Notes under the pieces: generated by a model | Database searches by the model: none | What the model was told of the DNA's origin: nothing | The model's input: the letters and a program-made list of their open reading frames with translations, nothing else | Program-made: the position numbers and the translations under genes | In this document: positions 1 to 7,800 of the stretch, in pieces | Layout: each line of letters begins with the position of its first letter | How positions within the stretch are numbered: the first letter of the stretch is position 1 | Source of the DNA: Prevotellaceae bacterium | Lineage (GTDB): Bacteria; Bacteroidota; Bacteroidia; Bacteroidales; Bacteroidaceae | NCBI GenBank assembly: GCA_022508685.1 | Contig: JAFLUS010000004.1 | Span: 1 to 22,980 of the forward strand | Length of the DNA stretch: 22,980 nucleotides | Reading direction: 5' to 3'

Positions 1-962
1 AGCGTTTCTTCCGTCAGTTGCAGGGCTTCGGGATGCTCCTTGGCGAAGGATTCGATGTGGCGGACATACTTGTCGGCAAGGATTTCTTCGACGGCGATGA
101 GGATGCCGGTTTCCTCCACGTCGCCAAATTCGTCGTTAACGGCTGTACCGAAGACGCGCATGGTGGGCGACAGCGACATGTAGGCGTTGACGAGGGGCGG
201 AATGTTGAGCCCGCAGAGACGCACTTCGTGGTTGAGGATGCGGTAGTCCTCCTTGAAGGTGTCTTCGACGAAAATGGTGTCGAACTCGGCAGCGTCGTGT
301 TCCAGTTGCACCGGCGTGAGCGGCAGTATCAGGCGGTCGGGGTCGGGAAAGTGCTTGCGCAGGAAGTAGAGTATCATGTCGCGGCAACGGCGGTTGTAAC
401 TGGGGTACATGGTCATTTTGCCGAAGAAATACTTCACGTCGGGCAGAATGAGCGTGAGTGCACCGAGTCCGTCCCACAGGTTGTCGAGGGCAAAGATGGC
501 TTTCGCACCTTGGCGCGTAGACTGATATTCCAAAGAAACGAAGGAACGCCCGAGTTCTATGGTGTAGGGCATGTATTCGCGCAGGAACTGTTCGGTGAAG
601 TGGAAGAGGTGGCTCGTCGAGAGAAGCGGTTGTCCCGAAACGTCCATTTCGACGTCCTTGCCGAGGATGTAGCGGTAGCCGCCGATGATTTCCTCGGTTT
701 CGGGGTCCCAGACGATGAGTTGCTTATAGGGGTTGTCGCAGGTGTCGAACTCGTCGAGGTCGAGCGCCTTGCCCGTTCCTCCGCCGGCTGCACGGAATAC
801 GATTTCGCGCAGACGTCCGATTTCGCGCACGACGTTGGGCGAATCCTGCCACGTCACGATGTAGATTTCGTTGTTGCTCTTGTTCGTTCGGCGCAGGCGC
901 TTGTCTTCGGTCAGTTCTGCTCGCAACTGGGCTTTCGGGACAGGGGCGATAATTTCTTCCAT
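1..962 (-). CDS. glsB: GNAT-fold N-acyltransferase, GlsB-like (partial, 3' end outside window)
   Basis: The minus-strand frame is open from an ATG at 960-962 to the window edge: 320 codons without a stop, so the C-terminus is missing. The protein starts MEEIIAPVPK and contains EIGRLREIVFR (about 47-57), IIGGYRYILG (92-101), IELGRSFVSLEYQ (135-147) and YNRRCRDMILYF (189-200). These are the acyl-ACP-dependent GNAT blocks of the family often labelled putative hemolysin. In Bacteroides thetaiotaomicron the relatives GlsB and GlsA make glycine lipids: GlsB N-acylates glycine and GlsA then O-acylates the 3-hydroxy fatty acid. It lies 18 bp downstream of the glsA-like gene, so the two are probably cotranscribed. 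The assignment rests on remembered family sequence plus the neighbour. Related ornithine-lipid enzymes (OlsB) share the fold, so the amino acid substrate is inferred. Confidence 0.85.
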   Translation of the reverse strand, partial: MEEIIAPVPKAQLRAELTEDKRLRRTNKSNNEIYIVTWQDSPNVVREIGRLREIVFRAAGGGTGKALDLDEFDTCDNPYKQLIVWDPETEEIIGGYRYILGKDVEMDVSGQPLLSTSHLFHFTEQFLREYMPYTIELGRSFVSLEYQSTRQGAKAIFALDNLWDGLGALTLILPDVKYFFGKMTMYPSYNRRCRDMILYFLRKHFPDPDRLILPLTPVQLEHDAAEFDTIFVEDTFKEDYRILNHEVRLCGLNIPPLVNAYMSLSPTMRVFGTAVNDEFGDVEETGILIAVEEILADKYVRHIESFAKEHPEALQLTEET

Positions 963-980
963 CATATCTCACTTGGATGT

Positions 981-1853
981 TTACAGTTCATACACACGGT
1001 CTTGCACCCATTGCGCCCATTGGGCGTGAGTGCGCGATTTGTCGGTGAAGGTTTCCCACGGAATGGGTTCGCCGAAGGTTACGGTGAAGTGCTTGCCGAC
1101 GTTCTTGTACATTTCGTCGACGAGGTAGAGCATGGCCACGTTGAATTTCAGGTTCAGGCGCTGACACCATCGGGCGATGTTGTAGAAGCGTTCGGAGTTT
1201 TGTCCCGAAAAATGCACGGGAATGACGTCGCGCTTGTATTGTATGCTCTTCGACACGAAGGTTTTCTTCCACGGGAGGTCGCGGATGGTGCCGTCCTTCT
1301 GCTTGCGCGAGCACAGCCCTGCGGGGAACATGACGACGTTCTTCTCGCTCTGGAATGCGGCTTCCACCATCTTGGGGAAGTTGCGGCTTTGCGAGCCCGT
1401 CTTGTTGATGGGTACGCACAGGGGCGCCAGTCCTTGCAGGTTCATCAGCACGTCGTTCACCAGATACACCATTTGGCTGTCCCACTTGTGGCACACGAGT
1501 TTGCCCAGCGCCACGCCGTCTTCGCCACCGAGCGGGTGGTTCGACACAATCGTGAAATAGCGTCCGTCGGCGTTCGTCGGCAACGTGTCCAGTCCCTTCA
1601 CCTCGAGGTCCATTTCGAGGTAGTCCACACATTCGTCCAGAAAGTCGACGCCGAACTTTCCGGCAGCACGTCCCGTGAGAAAGCGGTTCACTTCGTCCTG
1701 ATGGAGCACGCGCTTCAGCCACCCGATGACGAACTGCGGAATATACTTTGCCTTCGCACCAGCCTTTTCGCGGACAATCGCGTCGACGTCTATCTTGAAC
1801 TGCTGTCCGCTCACGTCAGCATTTTCTTGCAATTCTCTTTCTACCTGTGCCAT
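981..1853 (-). CDS. glsA: 1-acyl-glycerol-3-phosphate acyltransferase family protein, GlsA-like O-acyltransferase
   Basis: This is a 290-residue PlsC/OlsA-type acyltransferase, predicted to add the second, ester-linked acyl chain to the N-acyl amino acid made by the neighbouring GNAT protein. The catalytic block reads SNHPLGGEDG (residues 104-113) and a second conserved block reads MFPAG (175-179). The start chosen is the ATG at 1851-1853. An in-frame GTG at 1875-1877 would add eight residues but sits only a few bases past the TAnnTTTG promoter box at 1880-1887, so it cannot be within a normal leader. The acidic residue after the catalytic His is five residues away (Asp) or four away (Glu), unlike the textbook HX4D. 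As far as I recall this spacing is usual in this subfamily. There is no signal peptide, and membrane association would be peripheral. Confidence 0.85.
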   Translation of the reverse strand: MAQVERELQENADVSGQQFKIDVDAIVREKAGAKAKYIPQFVIGWLKRVLHQDEVNRFLTGRAAGKFGVDFLDECVDYLEMDLEVKGLDTLPTNADGRYFTIVSNHPLGGEDGVALGKLVCHKWDSQMVYLVNDVLMNLQGLAPLCVPINKTGSQSRNFPKMVEAAFQSEKNVVMFPAGLCSRKQKDGTIRDLPWKKTFVSKSIQYKRDVIPVHFSGQNSERFYNIARWCQRLNLKFNVAMLYLVDEMYKNVGKHFTVTFGEPIPWETFTDKSRTHAQWAQWVQDRVYEL

Positions 1854-1876
1854 GCGTACACATTTTTGCAATTTCA

Positions 1877-1910
1877 CTGCAAAAGTAACATAAATATTTC
1901 ACTTTTGCAG
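1877..1910 (-). promoter_or_regulatory. glsA promoter inside a perfect 10-bp inverted repeat
   Basis: On the minus strand TACTTTTG (complement of 1880-1887) matches the Bacteroidota -7 consensus TAnnTTTG and lies 26 bp before the chosen glsA ATG. The box is embedded in the repeat CTGCAAAAGT (1877-1886) / ACTTTTGCAG (1901-1910), separated by 14 bp. No good TTTG is present at the -33 position. The symmetry could be an operator covering the promoter, or simply a chance mirror copy of the box. Confidence 0.55.
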
Positions 1911-1923
1911 CATATTTGTCGGG

Positions 1924-1963
1924 AAAATGTACGGAACAGCCGTTTCCGGCACATTTTCGTTCC
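1924..1963 (-). terminator. Putative recO terminator
   Basis: About 30 bp past the recO stop the minus strand can form GCCG-GAAA-CGGC (1939-1950). It is enclosed by AAAATGT/ACATTTT arms (1924-1930 and 1951-1957) or, alternatively, by GGAAC/GTTCC arms (1933-1937 and 1959-1963). The run of U after it is short (four), so termination may be weak. Confidence 0.4.
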
Positions 1964-1995
1964 ATTTTCATGCAATCAAAAAGACGAGGATATGG

Positions 1996-2676
1996 TCAAT
2001 CGAACACTTCGCGCAGCACGTCCAGCGAACGGAGGTCGGGAAATGCCGGCAAGTGCAATCGGTAATAGGCCTGAATGACTTCGAGCATCCGTTGCCGTTG
2101 CGCACGCGACAGACGGAACCGGTGCAGGTTGGCAAACGTCATGCGCAGCATCAACGGCACATAAGGCTGCTCCGAAGGTTGCACCAACGACGTCAGTCCC
2201 GACGCACGGGCATCGTCCACCCCGATGCCCACGAAGCGCGTCAGCCGCATTAGAAAACACAGATGAAAATTCGCCACGCTGCCGCCCGCCGCCGCGTCCA
2301 ACCACTGCAGCGAATGTTCCAGATAGCCATACAGAGGGTCGTCAGCCTGCTGCTCGCGCAACGTGTACGAAAGAAATTCAGCAAGAAACAGCGACAGCAT
2401 CGACTTCGTTGCACTATACGGAATGTCGCCGTAATTGATGTACAGCCGCACGTCGCGCGGACGCGCCAGCCGGTTCGCGGCATGCAAATCAGCCACAAAC
2501 TCCACACAATTCAACGGACGCCAGAAAGCCGACGCCCCACCCTGCCGACGACGCCCATGCGCCACCGTCGTCACGAACGACATCCGTCCGTAATTCTCCG
2601 TAAAGAGGTCGACGATGAGGTCCGAATCCTTGTACTTCACCGTCCGAAGCACGATGCCGCGAATTTTCTCCTGCAT
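1996..2676 (-). CDS. recO: DNA repair protein RecO
   Basis: This 226-residue protein starts MQEKIRGIVLRTVKYKDSDLIVDLFTENYG in two blocks (MQEKIRGIVLRTVKYKDSD, LIVDLFTENYG), the OB-fold of RecO. The helical C-terminal part includes LFLAEFLSYTLRE and, near the end, YYRLHLPAFPDLRSLDVL. RecO works with RecR to load RecA on SSB-coated single-stranded DNA in the RecF pathway. It lacks the Cys4 zinc motif present in some RecO proteins, such as the Deinococcus one. The ATG at 2674-2676 follows a -7 box by about 60 bp. It is a single-gene unit upstream of the glsA-glsB pair, on the same strand but with a separate promoter for the pair. Confidence 0.9.
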   Translation of the reverse strand: MQEKIRGIVLRTVKYKDSDLIVDLFTENYGRMSFVTTVAHGRRRQGGASAFWRPLNCVEFVADLHAANRLARPRDVRLYINYGDIPYSATKSMLSLFLAEFLSYTLREQQADDPLYGYLEHSLQWLDAAAGGSVANFHLCFLMRLTRFVGIGVDDARASGLTSLVQPSEQPYVPLMLRMTFANLHRFRLSRAQRQRMLEVIQAYYRLHLPAFPDLRSLDVLREVFD

Positions 2677-2735
2677 ACGTTATCTTTTGCGCACCGTCCC
2701 CTATATACATATATAAGGTATAGGCAGTCCGTCTG

Positions 2736-2743
2736 CAAAGTTA
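2736..2743 (-). promoter_or_regulatory. recO promoter -7 box
   Basis: The complement reads TAACTTTG followed by C, matching TAnnTTTG. It leaves a leader of about 55 nt before the recO ATG. No convincing -33 TTTG at the usual spacing is visible. Confidence 0.5.
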
Positions 2744-2822
2744 CGCAAAATCAGCAAATCAGCGAAGGAAAGCATACCGAAAACCCTCCACTTGCCCACC
2801 ATTCAGCCCCGTTTTACCCCGC

Positions 2823-2877
2823 AAAACGCACCAAAAAGCATGAAAAAAGCAAGAAAAATGCAAAAAAAGTGGAAAAA
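2823..2877 (+). other. Helically phased A-tracts (probable curved DNA) upstream of the tRNA-Glu promoter
   Basis: Six runs of 4-7 A lie at 2823-2826, 2833-2837, 2843-2848, 2854-2858, 2862-2868 and 2873-2877. Their centres are about 10.5, 10.5, 10.5, 9 and 10 bp apart, close to one helical turn. The array ends directly before the -33 element. Phased A-tracts bend DNA, and A-rich sequence just upstream of stable-RNA promoters often boosts transcription. The role here is inferred. The rest of the recO-tRNA spacer (2744-2820) shows nothing recognisable. Confidence 0.65.
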
Positions 2878-2879
2878 GT

Positions 2880-2910
2880 TTTGTCGGTCCGAGAAAAGTT
2901 CCTACCTTTG
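2880..2910 (+). promoter_or_regulatory. Promoter for tRNA-Glu (and probably rpsT)
   Basis: A consensus Bacteroidota sigma-70-type promoter: TTTG at 2880-2883, a 19-bp spacer, and TACCTTTG at 2903-2910 followed by C. Transcription should start near 2915-2917, giving a 5' leader of about 70 nt before the tRNA. Confidence 0.85.
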
Positions 2911-2925
2911 CACTCGCAAATCCGA

Positions 2926-2979
2926 CGGAGACGCTCCGAAAGGCACGTTCCGAAGAATTTTGCCGGTGGAATCACCACC
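2926..2979 (+). other. tRNA precursor 5' leader with two small hairpins
   Basis: The leader contains CGGAG-ACG-CTCCG (2926-2938) and GGTGG-AATCA-CCACC (2965-2979), the second ending 7 nt before the mature tRNA. RNase P would remove this leader. The hairpins may mark processing or may be incidental. Confidence 0.35.
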
Positions 2980-2986
2980 ATAGGCT

Positions 2987-3058
2987 GGCCCGTTCGTCTA
3001 TCGGCTAGGACGAGAGATTTTCATTCTCTAAAGAGGAGTTCGACTCTCCTACGGGCTA
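2987..3058 (+). tRNA. tRNA-Glu (anticodon UUC)
   Basis: The acceptor stem GGCCCGT (2987-2993) pairs with ACGGGCT (3051-3057), with G-U at the first pair. The anticodon stem AGAGA/TCTCT encloses the loop TTTTCAT, giving anticodon TTC. The T arm carries GTTCGAC between GGA/TCC-type pairs, and the discriminator base is A at 3058. The genome continues CCC rather than CCA, so the 3' CCA end is not fully encoded and must be completed by the CCA-adding enzyme. The D arm reads GTCTATCGGCTAGGAC. The order tRNA-Glu, rpsT, gyrB is, to my knowledge, shared with other Bacteroidales. Confidence 0.95.
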
Positions 3059-3068
3059 CCCAATCGAC

Positions 3069-3121
3069 AGGAAGATGGGTGCGAGGTCTTAACGCCATAC
3101 CACATCGTACTTCCTTTTTTT
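3069..3121 (+). terminator. Terminator-like hairpin between tRNA-Glu and rpsT (possible attenuator)
   Basis: AGGAAG (3069-3074) pairs with CTTCCT (3110-3115). Inner helices ATG/CAT, GGT/ACC and GCG/CGC follow, with bulges on the 3' side and a 9-nt loop, and the lower stem runs straight into seven T (3115-3121). This resembles an intrinsic terminator ending the tRNA transcript. No TAnnTTTG box is visible between it and the rpsT ATG at 3152, so rpsT would depend on read-through, which suggests attenuation. The bulges make the strength uncertain. Confidence 0.45.
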
Positions 3122-3151
3122 ATTTCCAACAATCAAAACAAAAACAAACAA

Positions 3152-3406
3152 ATGGCACATCACAAGTCAGTACTGAAGCGCATCCGCCAGAACGAGAAGC
3201 GCCGTCTGCACAACCGCTACTACGCTAAACGCATGCGTGTAGCATTGCGCGACCTCCGTGCAACAACCGACAAGGCTGAAGCACAAGCACAGTTCCCCGC
3301 ACTCCAAAAGATGCTGGACAAACTCGCAAAGAAGAACATTATCCACTGGAAGAAGGCTGCAAACCTGAAATCGGGCGCAGCAAAATACATTGCCAAACTC
3401 GGATAA
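3152..3406 (+). CDS. rpsT: 30S ribosomal protein S20
   Basis: This 84-residue, very basic protein starts [22 protein letters not shown], given here as [16 protein letters not shown] then RRLHNR, the typical S20 N-terminus that binds 16S rRNA. It continues with the helices [20 protein letters not shown] and [18 protein letters not shown]20 binds early in 30S assembly. The ATG at 3152 follows an A-rich, SD-free leader (about 3129-3151 is almost all A and C), which is typical for translation initiation in Bacteroidota. It is probably cotranscribed with tRNA-Glu through the hairpin at 3069-3121, and it ends at a strong terminator. S20 synthesis is autoregulated in E. coli; whether that holds here is unknown. 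Confidence 0.97.
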   Translation: MAHHKSVLKRIRQNEKRRLHNRYYAKRMRVALRDLRATTDKAEAQAQFPALQKMLDKLAKKNIIHWKKAANLKSGAAKYIAKLG

Positions 3407-3437
3407 AAAGGCACTACTACAGCCATAGTTTACACAC

Positions 3438-3478
3438 AGAACCGCGTTTCCGCACAGGAGACGCGGTTCTACTTTTTC
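3438..3478 (+). terminator. rpsT intrinsic terminator
   Basis: A perfect 10-bp stem AGAACCGCGT (3438-3447) / ACGCGGTTCT (3461-3470), extendable by a wobble and an A-T pair, is followed by ACTTTTTC with five T at 3473-3477. It lies about 30 bp after the rpsT stop. Confidence 0.9.
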
Positions 3479-3537
3479 ACCGCCCTCACCAACCGCTCCA
3501 AACTGCACCGAAAAAGCCAAGAATAAGCATCGAAAAG

Positions 3538-3569
3538 TTTGTGCATTCCAACTATTTTCCGTACCTTTG
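3538..3569 (+). promoter_or_regulatory. gyrB promoter
   Basis: TTTG at 3538-3541, a 20-bp spacer and TACCTTTG at 3562-3569 followed by C form a full consensus. The start point should be near 3575, giving a leader of only about 15 nt before the ATG at 3591. Confidence 0.85.
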
Positions 3570-3578
3570 CATAGTTAA

Positions 3579-5576
<1,998 letters not shown>

Positions 5577-5670
5577 CCGGCCGCTGCGCTCTGATTGGAA
5601 AAATTCATTCAATTCTTACATATATATTCCTCGCCGGCACGAGAGAAGTGATTCTGCACGTCCCGGCACC

Positions 5671-5686
5671 GTGTTCCTCGGAACAC
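5671..5686 (+). terminator. Small hairpin downstream of gyrB (weak terminator or processing site)
   Basis: GTGTTC-CTCG-GAACAC is a perfect 6-bp stem with a four-base loop, about 95 bp after the gyrB stop. The following TATTTCTC is only weakly T-rich, so it may be a 3'-end stabiliser rather than a terminator. Confidence 0.35.
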
Positions 5687-5716
5687 TATTTCTCAACATA
5701 AAGTGAGAGAAAACCG

Positions 5717-5749
5717 AAAAGGAATCGACCGCTTGGCCGATTCCTTTTT
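5717..5749 (+). terminator. gyrB intrinsic terminator, possibly bidirectional
   Basis: AAAAGGAATCG (5717-5727) pairs with CGATTCCTTTT, with an inner CC/GG possible in the loop, ending in five T (5745-5749). The matching A run on the 5' side means the minus strand also gives a stem followed by TTTT, so it could stop read-through from the dcw side too. Confidence 0.85.
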
Positions 5750-5774
5750 ACATATACATATACCCGTTTTACTA

Positions 5775-5808
5775 CGCTGAAAATCAGCGCCTTCAACCCG
5801 CTGAAAAT
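5775..5808. repeat. CGCTGAAAAT direct repeat with a small palindrome
   Basis: CGCTGAAAAT occurs at 5775-5784 and again at 5799-5808. The first copy is part of the palindrome CGCTGA-AAA-TCAGCG (5775-5789). No T run follows on either strand, so it is not a standard terminator. It sits just before the larger repeat block. Confidence 0.6.
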
Positions 5809-5810
5809 TC

Positions 5811-5910
5811 GTGTGCATAAACGTTTTTCGGCGTATGCACAAACGTTTTCACGCGTATGCATACGCGTATTGAGGCGTATGCGCACGCCGAAAAACGTTT
5901 GTGCATACGA
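5811..5910. repeat. Intergenic inverted-repeat block built from a CGTATGCACAAACGTTTT-type motif
   Basis: Two direct copies of a motif of about 22 bp lie at about 5811-5830 and 5831-5852, and an inverted copy at about 5886-5909. The outer arms 5814-5838 and 5881-5905 match over 25 positions with three differences, all G-U compatible in RNA. The 42-nt loop holds the perfect 18-bp palindrome ACGCGTATGCATACGCGT at 5851-5868. CGTATGC or GCATACG recurs throughout. There is no coding potential here. The block lies exactly between the terminators of gyrB and yqeY. Its function is unknown; see findings. Confidence 0.8.
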
Positions 5911-5945
5911 AAAAACCTCCCTGCGAATGGGGTCGCAGAGAGGTT
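5910..5945 (-). terminator. dcw cluster / yqeY intrinsic terminator
   Basis: On the minus strand a 13-bp stem (complement of 5933-5945 with 5914-5926, one G-U pair) with a 6-nt loop ends in TTTTTT (complement of 5910-5915). It starts about 30 bp after the yqeY stop and is the only strong terminator I see for the 14-gene cluster. Confidence 0.9.
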
Positions 5946-5975
5946 GATATGGAGATTAACGGAGTGCGTATGGAA

Positions 5976-6422
5976 CTATGCGAGCAACTGACGGACGCAG
6001 GCGGAAATGGCGCGGCCGTCGGCAATGCCAGCCAATTGCTTGGTGGCAACGCCCATCACCTTGCCCATGTCCTGTGCGGAGGTTGCACCGACTTCGGCGA
6101 TGATGGCGCGCAAGCGGGCTTCGAGTTCTTCGGGCGTGAGTTGCTTGGGCAGATACTGCTCGATGACGTTCACCTGAGCCATTTCTTCTTCGGCGAGGTC
6201 GGGACGACCCTGTGCCGTATAGATTTCTGCCGATTCGCGGCCTTGCTTTGCCAATTTCTGCAAAATCTTGAGGGCAGCATCGTCGGAGAGTTCGTCGTTG
6301 GCTCCGGGGGCTGTCTTGGCTTCAAGGAAATACTTCTTCACGTTTCGAAGCGTGTCGCGACGCACGGCGTCCTTGGCTTTCATCGCTTCGAGGATATCTT
6401 TGCTGATTTGTTCGAACAACAT
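5976..6422 (-). CDS. yqeY: GatB/YqeY domain-containing protein
   Basis: This 148-residue all-helical protein starts MLFEQISKDILEAMKAKDAV and contains ELSDDAALKILQKLAKQGRE, YLPKQLTPEELEARL and DMGKVMGVATKQLAG, the hallmarks of the YqeY family. The family resembles the C-terminal tRNA-recognising tail of the amidotransferase subunit GatB. A role on tRNA or in translation is suspected but not established. The ATG at 6420-6422 gives the usual family length. A TTG nine codons upstream would extend it without support. It follows ftsZ by 34 bp without a terminator between, so it is likely the last gene of the dcw operon. Its link to division is positional only. Confidence 0.92.
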   Translation of the reverse strand: MLFEQISKDILEAMKAKDAVRRDTLRNVKKYFLEAKTAPGANDELSDDAALKILQKLAKQGRESAEIYTAQGRPDLAEEEMAQVNVIEQYLPKQLTPEELEARLRAIIAEVGATSAQDMGKVMGVATKQLAGIADGRAISACVRQLLA

Positions 6423-6456
6423 AAGGGTCTTGCGTTTTTGATGAGTCAATGGAACA

Positions 6457-7800
6457 TTATCCTACAATATGGAAATCGATGGTTTCGCCTGCGACGGACG
6501 ACGTGTCGGCAGTTTCGACGTTGGGACGGAACTTGTCGGTCGTACCCTTCCTGCGCTTGTAGGTGTGCGACGATTCGACGTTGCTGATGACGTCTTCGTT
6601 GTCGAGGTCTTCGTCACGGAAGATGAAACTATAGACAGGTTTGGGCGTATATCCGCTTTTCGACGAAGGCCCGTAGAAACGTATTCTGCGTTCTTCCTTC
6701 TCGGCTTCCGTTTCGGCTTCTTCTTCGGCTCTGCGTCGTTCTTCTTCTGCGTTCTGGCGGTCGATAAATCCATCCATTTCTTTGGATACGCCGCCTTTGA
6801 TGCCGAAGCCCGATGCGAGGATTGTGACTTTGACGCGCTCCTTGAGCGATGCGTCGGCAGAGTATCCCCACTTGGTTTCCACGTCTTGGGTTTCGATTTT
6901 CTCCATGAAGTCGTTCACCTCGTTCATTTCGTCCATCATGAGCGGGCTGGCATCTTCGCAGTCGCTGCCCGAGTGGATGATGTGGAGCAGCACCTTCTTC
7001 GCGTGGTAGATGTCGTTGTCGTTGAGCAGCGGCGAATGGAGCGCATCCTCGATGGCCTTGGTGACGCGTCCTTCGCCCGAACCATAGCCGGTGCTCATGA
7101 TGGCGACGCCGCCGTCGGTCAGCACGGTCTTCACGTCCTCGAAGTCGAGGTTGATTTTGCCGTGCATGGTGATGATTTCGCTGATGCTCTTGGCTGCGTT
7201 GCAGAGGGTGTCGTCGGCTTTGGCAAAGGCGTTGTCGACGGTGTAGTCTTGATAAATCTGTCGCAGACGTTCGTTGTTCACAACGAGCAGGGCATCGACG
7301 TTTTCGCTGATTTTCTGCACGCCGTCGAGGGCTTGGTCAATCTTTTTCCTGCCTTCCCACTGGAAGGGTATCGTGACGATGCCGACGGTGAGCACACCCA
7401 TGTCTTTTGCCGTCTTGGCAATGAGGGGCGATGCGCCGGTGCCGGTGCCGCCACCCATTCCGGCGGTGATGAACACCATCTTCGTGCCATCGCTAAACAT
7501 GGCCTTCACGTTTTCGATAGACTCCTCGGCGGCTTTGCGAGCCTTCTCCGGTTTGTTGCCTGCGCCGAGTCCTTCGCCCAACTGGAGTTTGGACGGAACG
7601 GGAGAGTCCTGCAATGCCTTCTTGTCGGTGTTGCAGACAAGGAATGCGACATCGTGGATGCCTTCGTTGTACATGTGATTAACGGCATTGCAGCCTCCGC
7701 CACCCACACCAATGACTTTGATGATGCTTTGTTGCACTTGCGGGAAATTGAAAACTGCGAAGTTGTCCGCAGGTTCTGGGTTATGTGTAGGTTCTTGCAT
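6457..7800 (-). CDS. ftsZ: Cell division protein FtsZ
   Basis: This 447-residue tubulin-like GTPase polymerises into the Z ring. The nucleotide-binding loop GVGGGGCNAVNHM (31-43), the tubulin signature GGGTGTG (116-122) and the T7 loop NLDFED (217-222), which triggers GTP hydrolysis in the next subunit, are intact. After the GTPase body (to about 340) comes a strongly charged helical stretch rich in E and R (349-373), then a linker and a tail containing SSHTYKRRKG (410-419) and ending TIDFHIVG. The usual acidic-hydrophobic C-terminal peptide that binds FtsA is not obvious. The ATG at 7798-7800 leaves a 52-bp gap from ftsA and an N-terminal extension of about 25 residues, which is normal in this group. 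Confidence 0.97.
   Translation of the reverse strand: MQEPTHNPEPADNFAVFNFPQVQQSIIKVIGVGGGGCNAVNHMYNEGIHDVAFLVCNTDKKALQDSPVPSKLQLGEGLGAGNKPEKARKAAEESIENVKAMFSDGTKMVFITAGMGGGTGTGASPLIAKTAKDMGVLTVGIVTIPFQWEGRKKIDQALDGVQKISENVDALLVVNNERLRQIYQDYTVDNAFAKADDTLCNAAKSISEIITMHGKINLDFEDVKTVLTDGGVAIMSTGYGSGEGRVTKAIEDALHSPLLNDNDIYHAKKVLLHIIHSGSDCEDASPLMMDEMNEVNDFMEKIETQDVETKWGYSADASLKERVKVTILASGFGIKGGVSKEMDGFIDRQNAEEERRRAEEEAETEAEKEERRIRFYGPSSKSGYTPKPVYSFIFRDEDLDNEDVISNVESSHTYKRRKGTTDKFRPNVETADTSSVAGETIDFHIVG

Noticed and set aside
1851..1877. GTG at 1875-1877 as the glsA start
   Set aside because: It falls only a few bases after the promoter -7 box, so the transcript would begin at or after it. The ATG at 1851-1853 fits the family N-terminus.
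18..2078. Long plus-strand open frame (686 codons) over glsB, glsA and recO
   Set aside because: It is antisense to three well-supported genes and crosses two of their intergenic spacers. Its product is a featureless string rich in V, H, F and E. Such frames arise because the real genes rarely use TTA, CTA and TCA codons.
5811..5910. CRISPR array
   Set aside because: Only three motif copies, one inverted, no unique spacers of constant length, and no cas genes nearby.
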